Assembly: GCF_050632385.1 (NCBI RefSeq)
Contig: NZ_CP192599.1
Span: 496,001-560,000 of the forward strand
Reading direction: 5' to 3'
DNA: 64,000 nt
DNA from: Humitalea sp050632385
Lineage (GTDB): Bacteria > Pseudomonadota > Alphaproteobacteria > Acetobacterales > Acetobacteraceae
This document shows, piece by piece, positions 8,260 through 16,030 of this stretch. How positions within the stretch are numbered: the stretch's first letter is position 1; each line of letters starts with the position of its first letter. The notes under the pieces were generated by a model that was not told the origin of the DNA, made no database searches, and saw only the letters and a program-made list of their open reading frames with translations. The position numbers were made by a program, and so were the translations under genes.

Positions 8260-9624
8260 ATGACCCAGATGACCGTTTCGACAACCTCCGCGCGCCCCCT
8301 TCGCGCCACCCCCGCCCGCGCCCCGCTGACCGGGGCGATGGGCGTGCCGGGCGACAAATCGATCAGCCACCGGGCGCTGATGTTCGGTGCGCTGGCGGTC
8401 GGCACGACCACCATCACCGGCCTGCTGGAAGGCGAGGATGTGTTGCGCACGGCCGCCGCCATGCGCGCGCTGGGCGCCGATGTGGAGGCGACCGGCCCCG
8501 GCGCCTGGCGCGTCGCGGGCCGCGGCATCGGCGGGCTGACCGAGCCGGCCGACGTGCTGGACATGGGCAATTCCGGCACCGCCGCCCGGCTGCTGTGTGG
8601 CCTTTTGGCCGGCCACCCTATTTTTTCCGTCATGACCGGCGATGCCAGCCTGCGCCGCCGCCCGATGAAGCGGGTGATCGACCCGCTGTCGGCCTGCGGG
8701 GCGCGGTTTTCCTCCCGCGCCGGCGGGCGGTTGCCCTTGGCGATCGAGGGTGCGGCCGACCCCATGCCGCTGGACTACCGGCTGCCGGTGGCCTCGGCCC
8801 AGGTGAAATCGGCGGTGCTGCTGGCCGGCCTGTGTGCCCGCGGCACGACGCGGGTGGTGGAACCGGAGGCGACTCGCGACCATTCGGAAAACATGCTGCG
8901 GCATTTCGGGGCCACGGTTCGCGTCGCGGCCGAGGGCGCGCATGGCAGGGTGATCGAGCTGGACGGCCAGCCGGAACTGGTCGCGGCGCCGGTGGTGGTG
9001 CCGGGGGATCCGTCCTCGGCGGCCTTTCCGATCGTCGCGGCGCTGACGGTGCCGGGGTCGGCGTTGCGGATCCTGGGCGTCGGGCTGAACCCGCTGCGCA
9101 CCGGGCTGTTCCTGTGCCTGCGGGAGATGGGCGCGGACTTGACCGTGGAAAACGAACGGATCGAGGGCGGCGAGCCGGTGGGCGACCTGGTGGTCCGCGC
9201 CGGCCCCCTGGTCGCCGTGGACGTGCCGGCCGAACGGGTGCCCAGCATGGTCGATGAATTCCCCATCCTGGCCGTCGCCGCCGCCCATGCCGCCGGCACC
9301 AGCCGGTTCCGGGGCCTGGGCGAATTGCGGGTCAAGGAAAGCGACCGGCTGGACGCCACTGCCGCCATGCTGGCCGGCAATGGCGTGCGGGTCGACATCG
9401 AGGGCGACGACCTGCTGGTCCATGGCACGGGCGGCCCGCCCGCTGGCGGGGGCCTGGTCGTGACCCACATGGACCATCGCATCGCCATGGCCGGGCTGGT
9501 CATGGGCTTCGCCGCCCAATCGGCCGTGACGGTCGATGACGGGGCCTTCATCGAAACCTCCTTCCCGCATTTCGTCCGGCTGATGAACAAGGCGGCCGGG
9601 GCAGAGGTGATCACCCCGGCATGA
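8260..9624 (+). CDS. aroA: 5-enolpyruvylshikimate-3-phosphate synthase, class II
   Basis: 454 residues; transfers enolpyruvyl from PEP to shikimate-3-phosphate, step six of the shikimate pathway. Class II features are seen: PGDKSISHR near the N-terminus, ASAQVKSAVLLAGL, TRDHSENML, and ELRVKESDRL. Two details differ from the glyphosate-tolerant CP4 enzyme: the loop reads DMGNSGTAAR, keeping Gly106 where CP4 has Ala, and NPLRTG replaces NPTRTG. The start at 8260 follows CAGGCAAG; ATG at 8269 is an alternative. The stop overlaps cmk by four bases, giving the conserved aroA-cmk-rpsA order. Confidence 0.96.
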   Translation: MTQMTVSTTSARPLRATPARAPLTGAMGVPGDKSISHRALMFGALAVGTTTITGLLEGEDVLRTAAAMRALGADVEATGPGAWRVAGRGIGGLTEPADVLDMGNSGTAARLLCGLLAGHPIFSVMTGDASLRRRPMKRVIDPLSACGARFSSRAGGRLPLAIEGAADPMPLDYRLPVASAQVKSAVLLAGLCARGTTRVVEPEATRDHSENMLRHFGATVRVAAEGAHGRVIELDGQPELVAAPVVVPGDPSSAAFPIVAALTVPGSALRILGVGLNPLRTGLFLCLREMGADLTVENERIEGGEPVGDLVVRAGPLVAVDVPAERVPSMVDEFPILAVAAAHAAGTSRFRGLGELRVKESDRLDATAAMLAGNGVRVDIEGDDLLVHGTGGPPAGGGLVVTHMDHRIAMAGLVMGFAAQSAVTVDDGAFIETSFPHFVRLMNKAAGAEVITPA

Positions 9625-10259
9625 GCACGCCCCCCCTCATCATCGCCGTCGATGGCCCGGCCGCCGCCGGCAAGGGCACCCTGGCCCGGCGGCTCGCCGC
9701 CAGCCTGGGCCTGCCCTACCTGGACACAGGCCTGCTCTACCGCGCCACGGGGCGGCGGGTGCTGGATGCCGGTGCCGACCCCTTCGACCCCCAGGCCGCC
9801 GAGGCCGCCGCCCGGTCCCTGACCCCCGCCGACATGGAACGCGGCGACCTGCGCGGGCCGGAGGCCGATCGCGCCGCCAGCGCCGTCGCCGCGATTCCCG
9901 CCGTGCGCGCCGCGCTGCTGGACTTCCAGCGCGGCTATGGCCGCACCAAGGGCGCGGTGCTGGATGGGCGGGACATCGGCACGGTGATCTTTCCGGACGC
10001 GCCGGTAAAACTGTTCATCACGGCCAGCCCGGAAGCGCGCGCGCATCGACGCTGGTTGGAGTTGCAGGCCAAGGGCGCCGCCCCCGCACCGGCCTCGGTC
10101 GCCGCGGAAATGGCCGAACGCGACGCGCGCGACGAAGCCCGCGCCGCCGCCCCGCTGCGCCCGGCGGTTGACGCCACCCTGATCGACACCACGTCGATGG
10201 ATGCCGATGCGGTCTTCGATGCGGCGCTTTCGCTGGTGCGGAAACGGTTTCACGCCTGA
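9621..10259 (+). CDS. cmk: Cytidylate kinase
   Basis: A 212-residue nucleoside monophosphate kinase that phosphorylates CMP/dCMP with ATP. The P-loop GPAAAGKGT, the YLDTGLLYRA motif, and the DGRDIGTVIFP motif of bacterial CMP kinases are all visible. The length fits the family. Its ATG overlaps the aroA stop (ATGA), so translation is coupled. It is followed by a 275-base gap before rpsA. Confidence 0.95.
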   Translation: MSTPPLIIAVDGPAAAGKGTLARRLAASLGLPYLDTGLLYRATGRRVLDAGADPFDPQAAEAAARSLTPADMERGDLRGPEADRAASAVAAIPAVRAALLDFQRGYGRTKGAVLDGRDIGTVIFPDAPVKLFITASPEARAHRRWLELQAKGAAPAPASVAAEMAERDARDEARAAAPLRPAVDATLIDTTSMDADAVFDAALSLVRKRFHA

Positions 10260-10534
10260 CTCGTGCTGAATCCGTCTTGACCGAGAGGGGCTTGTGGGCG
10301 TAGCGCTCCGGCCGCGCCGAGGCTTTTTTCGCCCACGGCCGCCAAACCGTATCGGGGGTTCCCCCGGCACGCGCGGCACGGGACGGGGCGCACCGCAACG
10401 CGCCCCAAGCCACAGGGGGCCTGGACAGCGCCGCGCGCGCCAGAGCCTCACGTCGTGCCTGTCCCGGATGGGGCGGGGGCGCAGGACATGATCCGCGGGG
10501 AAAAACCCGCCGATCGACAGGAACACATCACCAC
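10260..10534 (+). promoter_or_regulatory. Non-coding leader region upstream of rpsA
   Basis: A 275-base gap with no supported gene. It holds GTGGGCG and CGCCCAC arms around a T6 run (10292-10336), which could be a cmk-distal hairpin, then GC-rich sequence, and CAGGAA about 12 bases before the rpsA ATG. S1 commonly autoregulates through its leader, so a structured 5' UTR is plausible but I cannot define it. Confidence 0.35.
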
Positions 10535-12256
10535 ATGGCATTTGCCGCCGCCCTCGATACCGGCTCCGCCGACATGGAGGATTTCGCTTCCCTTTTGGAC
10601 GCCACGCTTGGGGCCGATACCGGCTTCGCGGGCTCCGTCGTCACCGGCCGCGTCATTCGCGTCGATGATGAATTCGCGGTCGTGGACGTCGGGCTGAAGT
10701 CCGAAGGCCGCGTCCTGCTCAAGGAATTCGCCGCCCCCGGCCAGAAGGCCGAAGTCAAGCCGGGCGACCTGATCGACCTCTTCGTCGAGCGTTACGAGGA
10801 CAAGGACGGCGCGATCGTCCTGTCGCGTGAAAAGGCGCGTCGCGAAGAAGCCTGGACCAACCTCGAGAAGTCCTACACCGCCCAGGTTCGCGTCAACGGC
10901 GTGATCTTCGGTCGTGTGAAGGGTGGCTTCACGGTTGACCTCGGCGGCGCTGTTGCGTTCCTGCCGGGCAGCCAGGTCGATATCCGCCCCGTGCGCGACG
11001 TCGGCCCGCTGATGGGCAGCCCGCAGCCGTTCCAGATCCTGAAGATGGACCGGGCGCGCGGCAACATCGTCGTGTCGCGCCGTGCCGTGCTGGAAGAGAC
11101 CCGCGCCGAACAGCGCGCCGAACTCGTCCAGGGCCTCAAGGAAGGCATGATCCTCGACGGCGTGGTCAAGAACATCACCGATTACGGTGCGTTCGTGGAC
11201 CTCGGCGGCGTCGATGGCCTGCTGCACGTGACCGACATCGCCTGGCGCCGCATCAACCACCCGTCCGAGGCCCTGACCATCGGTCAGCCGGTCCGCGTGC
11301 AGGTGATCCGCTTCAACTCGGAGACGCAGCGCATCAGCCTCGGCATGAAGCAGCTGATGTCCGATCCGTGGGAAGGTGTGGCGGTCAAGTACCCCGTCGG
11401 CGCCAAGTTCTCCGGTCGCGTCACCAACATCACCGACTACGGCGCCTTCGTGGAGCTGGAGCCGGGGGTCGAGGGCCTCGTGCACGTGTCCGAGATGTCC
11501 TGGACCAAGAAGAACGTCCATCCCGGCAAGATCGTCGCTTCCAGCCAGGAAGTCGAAGTTCTCATCCTGGATGTGGACGAGCCGAAGCGCCGCATCTCGC
11601 TGGGCCTCAAGCAGGCGCAGGGCAATCCGTGGGAGGTGTTCATGGACGCCCACCCGCCGGGGAGCATTGTGGAAGGCGAGATCCGCAACATCACCGAGTT
11701 CGGCCTGTTCATTGGCATCACCGCCGACATCGACGGCATGGTCCACATGTCCGACCTGTCTTGGGAACAGCCTGGCGAAGCCGCCATGGCCGACTTCCAG
11801 AAGGGCCAGATCGTCAAGGCCAAGGTGCTGGACGTGGATGTCGAGAAGGAGCGCATCTCGCTCGGCATCAAGCAGCTCGCGTCCGATCCGGCCGCCGAAG
11901 TGCTCGACAAGGTCCGCAAGGGCGATGTCGTGACCTGCGTCGTCACCAAGATCGAGAGCAACGGCATCGAAGTGAAGGTGGACGACGTCCTCACCGGCTT
12001 CATCCGCCGCGCCGAACTCGCCCGCGACCGGGACGCCCAGCGCCCCGACAAGTTCGCCGTGGGTGAGAAGGTGGACGCCAAGGTGACCGCCGTCGATCGC
12101 GCCGCCCGCCGCCTGGCCCTGACCATCAAGGGCAAGGAAGTCGAGGAAGAGCGTGAGGCGATGAAGGAATACGGGTCCGTGGACAGCGGGGCGTCGCTCG
12201 GCGACATCCTCGGTGCCGCGATCCGTCGCCGCAACCAGGGTGCGGGCGAGGAATAA
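10535..12256 (+). CDS. rpsA: 30S ribosomal protein S1
   Basis: A 573-residue protein built from six S1/OB-fold repeats. The repeat signature (ITDYGAFVDLGG, ITDYGAFVELEPG, ITEFGLFIGI and variants, with GLLHVTDI or GLVHVSEMSW) recurs through the protein. S1 binds mRNA and helps initiation on structured or weakly SD-led messages. Codon usage is noticeably more CG-ending and uniform (AAG, GTC, ATC, CTC) than neighbours, as expected for high expression. It is followed by a strong intrinsic terminator. Confidence 0.98.
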   Translation: MAFAAALDTGSADMEDFASLLDATLGADTGFAGSVVTGRVIRVDDEFAVVDVGLKSEGRVLLKEFAAPGQKAEVKPGDLIDLFVERYEDKDGAIVLSREKARREEAWTNLEKSYTAQVRVNGVIFGRVKGGFTVDLGGAVAFLPGSQVDIRPVRDVGPLMGSPQPFQILKMDRARGNIVVSRRAVLEETRAEQRAELVQGLKEGMILDGVVKNITDYGAFVDLGGVDGLLHVTDIAWRRINHPSEALTIGQPVRVQVIRFNSETQRISLGMKQLMSDPWEGVAVKYPVGAKFSGRVTNITDYGAFVELEPGVEGLVHVSEMSWTKKNVHPGKIVASSQEVEVLILDVDEPKRRISLGLKQAQGNPWEVFMDAHPPGSIVEGEIRNITEFGLFIGITADIDGMVHMSDLSWEQPGEAAMADFQKGQIVKAKVLDVDVEKERISLGIKQLASDPAAEVLDKVRKGDVVTCVVTKIESNGIEVKVDDVLTGFIRRAELARDRDAQRPDKFAVGEKVDAKVTAVDRAARRLALTIKGKEVEEEREAMKEYGSVDSGASLGDILGAAIRRRNQGAGEE

Positions 12257-13001
12257 CATTCCCCGCACCGTCTCAATCGCGCCGCGGACCGGAAGGTCCG
12301 CGGCGTTTTTGTTTTTGCTGCTGGCGGCACCCGTCGCGGCGCAGCCCCTGCCGGGCCTGGGCGCGGCCGATCCGCGCATCCCCGTCGCAACCCCCACCGC
12401 CGCACCCTGGGCCTCGCTCGGCCGGGTGCAGACCGATTTCGGCACGCGCTGCACCGGCGCGCTGATCGGGCCGACCACCGTGCTGACCGCCGCCCATTGC
12501 CTGGTGCCGCGACGCGGCCGCACCACCGGGCCCGCCAGTTCGATCCACTTCCTGCTGGGCTACCGCAGCGGCACCTGGGTCGCGGCGGCACGGGTCCTGT
12601 CCTACCGCGCCGGGGCCTACAACCCCGCCATCACCGGCCCCGCCATCGAAGACTGGGCCGTGCTGACCCTGGACAAGCCCATGCCCGCCCGCCCCCTGCC
12701 GGTGCTGAGCGCGGTCCCCGTGGGCGCGCCGGCGATGCTGGGCGCCTATCAGCGCGACCGGCCGGAAGTGCTGATGGCCACCACCGATTGCCGCATCCTG
12801 CGCCCCGCCCCCGTCCTGCTGCACAACTGCGCCGCCACCCGCGGCGCCAGCGGCGCCCCCCTGCTGGCACGCGATGCCGACGGGCGCTGGGGCGTGGCCG
12901 GCATCGTGGTGAACATGTCACTCGACCGGGCGATCGGCGAAGCCGTGGCGGCCGAACGCGTGCCGTCGGGGATCGCGGCACGGCCGGCGGCGCGGGATTA
13001 G
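12213..13001 (+). CDS. Trypsin-like secreted serine protease
   Basis: A chymotrypsin-fold protease. With the ATG at 12213 it has 262 residues and the catalytic triad is His95 (LTAAHC), Asp147 (EDWAVL) and Ser213 (RGASGAPLL). Four cysteines (80, 96, 193, 206) suggest two disulfides. A hydrophobic signal core (FLFLLLAAPVAAQ) indicates export. The start is uncertain: this ATG overlaps rpsA by 44 bases and gives an unusually long positive N-region, but no ATG or GTG lies between the rpsA stop and the signal core; TTG codons inside the terminator T-runs are the only late options. It ends just before palindromic element copy 1. Confidence 0.8.
   Translation: MPRSVAATRVRARNNIPRTVSIAPRTGRSAAFLFLLLAAPVAAQPLPGLGAADPRIPVATPTAAPWASLGRVQTDFGTRCTGALIGPTTVLTAAHCLVPRRGRTTGPASSIHFLLGYRSGTWVAAARVLSYRAGAYNPAITGPAIEDWAVLTLDKPMPARPLPVLSAVPVGAPAMLGAYQRDRPEVLMATTDCRILRPAPVLLHNCAATRGASGAPLLARDADGRWGVAGIVVNMSLDRAIGEAVAAERVPSGIAARPAARD
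12282..12316 (+). terminator. rpsA intrinsic terminator
   Basis: A perfect nine-base stem CCGCGGACC / GGTCCGCGG with a GGAA loop is followed by CG, T5, G, T5. It starts 25 bases after the rpsA stop and lies inside the apparent leader-coding part of the next gene. Confidence 0.92.
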
Positions 13002-13010
13002 AGCGGGGAG

Positions 13011-13242
13011 GGTGCGCCTTGGGTGGGCGTTGCCCCCCCAAACCCCCCCACCAAGGGGCGGTGGCCCCTTGGAAACCCACGGGATTTGGCAAAAGAAAGG
13101 GAGGGGCGTCACGGGCGGTCCATCGGCCAATGGCGATCCATGCCCCTCCCTTTCTTTCGCCAATGCATCGCGCCGGTCCAGGGGCGGCGGCCCCTGGTCG
13201 GGGGAGTTTGAGGGGGACGAAGTCCCTCTCAAGGCGCCACCC
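13011..13242. repeat. Palindromic intergenic element, copy 1
   Basis: Inverted outer arms (left 13011-13072, right 13179-13242) begin GGTGCGCCTTG and end CAAGGCGCCACC. Each arm holds hairpins, for example a nine-base stem at 13051-13072 and an eight-base stem at 13178-13197. The core is a 22-base stem, 13086-13107 pairing with 13142-13163 (one mismatch), around a 34-base loop. It lies between convergent genes (protease and Bug protein), where it could also stop transcription. It has no transposase. Short reading frames in it look spurious. Confidence 0.9.
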
Positions 13243-13251
13243 CCCCCCCGA

Positions 13252-14217
13252 TCAATCCGCCGTGATCCGCGCGTCCCGCACCACCGCCGCCCAGCGCGTC
13301 AACTCCGCCTGGTAGGCCGCGGCGAAGTCGGCCGGCGATCCGCCGCCTGGTGACAGGCCTTGGGCCAGCAGGGCCGCGCGGGTGGCGGGGCGTTCCAGCC
13401 AGGCGTTGACGGCCCGGTTCACGACCTCCGCGACCTGGGGGGACAGGCCGGCCGGGCCGTAGAGGCCGTAGAGGATGGTCACGGTCGCGGCGCCGAAGCC
13501 GCTTTCGGCCATGGTGGGGACGTTGGGCAGTTCGGGCCAGCGTTCGGCGCTGGTCACTGCCAGGAGGCGCACCTGGCCGTCGCGCGCCAGTGGCATGGCG
13601 ATGGCGACGGGCAGGATCATCGCGGCGACGCGACGGCCGAGCAGGTCCTGCACGGCGGGGGCGGTGCCGCGGTAGGGGATGTGGTTCAACTCGATCCCGG
13701 CGGCCAGGGCGAAGAGGGCCATGGCCATGTGGGGTGCTGTGCCATTGCCGGGGGAGGCGTAGTCCAGGTCGCCGGGCTTGGACCGGGCCAGGGCGACGAA
13801 GCCGGCCAGGTCTTCGACCGGCAGGTCGGGTCGCACCGCCAGCAGGGATGATCCCTCGGCCACCTTCACCAGCGGCAGGAAGGCGCGGGCGGCGTCATAG
13901 GGCAGGGTGCGGACCAGGGAGGGGCTCATGTAGAGTGGGGCGCCCTGCATCATCAGGGTGCGCCCATCGGGGGCGGCGCGGGCGACGGCGCCGGTGCCGA
14001 TGGTGCCGCTGGCGCCGGCCCGGTTGTCGACGATCACGGGCTGGCCCAGGGCCTCGCCCAGGGACGGGGCCAGCAGCCGGGCCAGCACATCCTGCGCGGT
14101 GCTGGGGGTGACCGGCACGATCAGGGTGACGGGGCCATCGGGCTGGCGGCGGGGTTGGGCCAGGGCCGGCCAGGCCGAGGCGGCGGCGAGGGCCGCGAGC
14201 AGCGCGCGGCGGTTCAT
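13252..14217 (-). CDS. Bug-family tripartite tricarboxylate transporter substrate-binding protein
   Basis: A 321-residue periplasmic binding protein of the Bug/TctC family. The signal peptide MNRRALLAALAAASAWPALAQ is clear, followed by the family motifs GPVTLIVPVTP, QPVIVDNRAGASGTIG, and DYASPGNGTAPHMAM; the NHIPYRGTAPAVQDLLGR segment is diagnostic. Bug proteins bind carboxylates and other organic acids. The membrane partners TctA/TctB are not in the window, so it either works with distant partners or as a sensor. Its ATG overlaps the stop of the upstream gene (ATGA), placing it last in a three-gene operon. Confidence 0.9.
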   Translation of the reverse strand: MNRRALLAALAAASAWPALAQPRRQPDGPVTLIVPVTPSTAQDVLARLLAPSLGEALGQPVIVDNRAGASGTIGTGAVARAAPDGRTLMMQGAPLYMSPSLVRTLPYDAARAFLPLVKVAEGSSLLAVRPDLPVEDLAGFVALARSKPGDLDYASPGNGTAPHMAMALFALAAGIELNHIPYRGTAPAVQDLLGRRVAAMILPVAIAMPLARDGQVRLLAVTSAERWPELPNVPTMAESGFGAATVTILYGLYGPAGLSPQVAEVVNRAVNAWLERPATRAALLAQGLSPGGGSPADFAAAYQAELTRWAAVVRDARITAD

Positions 14218-15071
14218 TGGCCGAGAATCCGGCGCGCGGGGGCGAGCACCTCGGCCACCGACAGCGCGCGTGGCAGCAGCCCCTGGTCCAGGCAGGTCGC
14301 CAGCACGACGGCCAGCGCCGGTTCCAGCGCCGCGCCGAAGGGCAGTGCTGACGACCCGCCCGCCGCGTCGCGCAGGGCGGCGTAGGCGGCGCGCAGGTCG
14401 TCGGGGTGGGCTTCGGCGAAATCCTGCCGGGCGACGACCAGGTGGTTGACCTGCGGGATGCCGTGCTTCGCCGCCCATGCCGTCGCGGCGGCGGCCGGGT
14501 CGGGGATAACGGGGCTGTAGCGCGGGTCGTCGGGCAGGTCGTTGCCCAGGATCACGGCATCGAGTTTCCCCGCGTCCAGCATCTCCAGCAGGCTGGCCGA
14601 TTCCGGCGCGCGCACGACCTGCGGCGGGTCGTCGTATTCGGCGACATGGGCGCCTTCCTGGGTGGTCCAGCGCACCTCATGCGCCGCCACGCCGTGGGTT
14701 TCGGCCAGGATGGCGCGGACCCACATGCCGGTGGTCTGGGTATAGGCGCGCACGCCGATCCGCCCGCCGCGCAGGGTTTCGGGGGTGACTTCCGGCCGCG
14801 CCGTCAGCCGGATCAGGCAGCGGTGCTGCGCGCGGGAGGCGACGGTCGCCGGCAGCACGATGATGGGCTTGCCATAGGCCACCGCCTGCACGGCCGTGAC
14901 GATGGCCATTTCGCAGAGGTCATAGGCCTGGGCGCGGGCCATCAGCGCGAAGGCGCGGTGTATGGGGGAGATCGCGGGCCATTCCACCGCCGCGCCATTG
15001 GGCAGGGTGGCGCTGGCCTTCAGCGCGGCGAAGGTGGGTTGTGCGCCCAGGGCGAAACGGATCGGCGCCAT
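14214..15071 (-). CDS. 4,5-dihydroxyphthalate decarboxylase-like / periplasmic-binding-fold protein
   Basis: 285 residues with no signal peptide. The sequence around LRGGRIGVRAYTQTTGMWVRAIL and the preceding arrangement of the Cys-Glu-Met segment (YDLCEMAI) resemble 4,5-dihydroxyphthalate decarboxylases and their relatives, which share the fold of PhnD/NMT1 binding proteins. The family contains both aromatic-acid decarboxylases and non-enzymatic binding proteins, so activity is inferred only from resemblance. Neighbours (amidohydrolase upstream with a three-base gap, Bug protein overlapping downstream) favour a role in breakdown of an aromatic or dicarboxylic compound. Confidence 0.75.
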   Translation of the reverse strand: MAPIRFALGAQPTFAALKASATLPNGAAVEWPAISPIHRAFALMARAQAYDLCEMAIVTAVQAVAYGKPIIVLPATVASRAQHRCLIRLTARPEVTPETLRGGRIGVRAYTQTTGMWVRAILAETHGVAAHEVRWTTQEGAHVAEYDDPPQVVRAPESASLLEMLDAGKLDAVILGNDLPDDPRYSPVIPDPAAAATAWAAKHGIPQVNHLVVARQDFAEAHPDDLRAAYAALRDAAGGSSALPFGAALEPALAVVLATCLDQGLLPRALSVAEVLAPARRILGQ

Positions 15072-15074
15072 GGT

Positions 15075-15932
15075 TCAGGCCTCCCCCAGCGCGGGGTAGA
15101 GCCGGCGCGCGGTGCCGCCCAGGATCATCGCCTGGTCCTCGGTCGAAAGGCTGGCCAGTGCTGATCTGGTATGGGCGACGAGGTCGGACAGGCTGCCCTC
15201 GGCCGCCGGGAAGTTGGACCCCCACAGGATGCGCCCCGCGCCAAAGGCGGGGATCAGGGCGGCCAGCAGGGCGGCGGAGGTCGAGGCCCCTTCGGCCGCC
15301 AGATCCAGTGCCCGGCTGGTCAGTTTCAGGTTCACCTGGGGATAGGCCGCCAATTCGAACAGCGACGCCGCGCGGGCATAGGGCGGGCCATCCGACAGGT
15401 CGGGCCGTGCCAGATGGTCCAGCACCACCGGCACGCCCGGAAAGCGGTCCAGCATGTTGCGCAACGCCGGGATGCCCTTTGCCGTCATCTGCAGGCAGAT
15501 CGGCAGGCCCATCTCCTGCGCCAGCGCCCAGGCGGGGAAGGAGGCTTCGGCATCCAGCCAGCCCGCCTGGCCCGGCATGGTGGTGCCGGTGGTGAACAGC
15601 CGGAAGCCGGTCAGCCCGCGCCCCGCCCAATGGCGGATCATCGCCGTCGCGTCGGGCGCCAGCACATCGACGGAAAACACCCCGGTCAGGCGGCGCGGAT
15701 AGAGCGCGATGGCCTCGGCCAGATAGGTATTGTCGTGGCCATAGGCGGTCGATGCCTGCACCACCACGCATTGCGCGACACCCGCCGCATCCATCGCGGC
15801 GATCAGCCCGGCATGGCCCACGGGGCGCGTGGCGGACCAATCCGATTGCTTGCCGCCGATGGGGGCGAGCGGAAAGCGCGCGGTATCGGTGCTGATGACA
15901 TGGGTATGGGTATCGACGATGGCGCTGGCCAT
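15075..15932 (-). CDS. Amidohydrolase-family protein (PF04909-like, metal-dependent hydrolase)
   Basis: A 285-residue TIM-barrel hydrolase. Metal-ligand motif DTHTHV lies at the N-terminus; later conserved positions include VVLDHLARP and LWGSNFP with the final acidic region. It resembles 2-pyrone-4,6-dicarboxylate hydrolases and related lactonases. The start at 15932 follows AAGGAAG ten bases upstream; a longer version from 16031 would run into the divergent regulator. First gene of a three-gene operon read away from a LysR regulator, so it is the likely target of that regulator. Substrate is unknown. Confidence 0.85.
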   Translation of the reverse strand: MASAIVDTHTHVISTDTARFPLAPIGGKQSDWSATRPVGHAGLIAAMDAAGVAQCVVVQASTAYGHDNTYLAEAIALYPRRLTGVFSVDVLAPDATAMIRHWAGRGLTGFRLFTTGTTMPGQAGWLDAEASFPAWALAQEMGLPICLQMTAKGIPALRNMLDRFPGVPVVLDHLARPDLSDGPPYARAASLFELAAYPQVNLKLTSRALDLAAEGASTSAALLAALIPAFGAGRILWGSNFPAAEGSLSDLVAHTRSALASLSTEDQAMILGGTARRLYPALGEA

Positions 15933-15944
15933 TCTTGGGATCTT

Positions 15945-15963
15945 CCTTGGTGTTTCTCCAAGG
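15945..15963. promoter_or_regulatory. Putative LysR-type operator (T-N11-A dyad)
   Basis: The perfect inverted repeat CCTTGG-N7-CCAAGG contains a T-N11-A core (T15948, A15960), the classic LysR recognition pattern. It is in the 98-base gap between the divergent amidohydrolase and LysR genes and overlaps the amidohydrolase ribosome-binding region. Confidence 0.6.
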
Positions 15964-16030
15964 CCACACTGCCACCCGGCCGCCCCCCGGCCTATCAGGG
16001 AAGCGGCCCCGAAGTCATAGGATTCAGGCA

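Noticed and set aside
13242..13250. Poly-C run at the edge of element 1 as a possible phase-variation tract
   Set aside because: It is intergenic between two converging stops, so length change would not alter a protein.
12918..13353. Short frames within palindromic element 1 (and matching frames in element 2) that look alike
   Set aside because: Their similarity comes from the repeated DNA itself; frames are not kept in copy 3 and no ribosome binding sites are seen.
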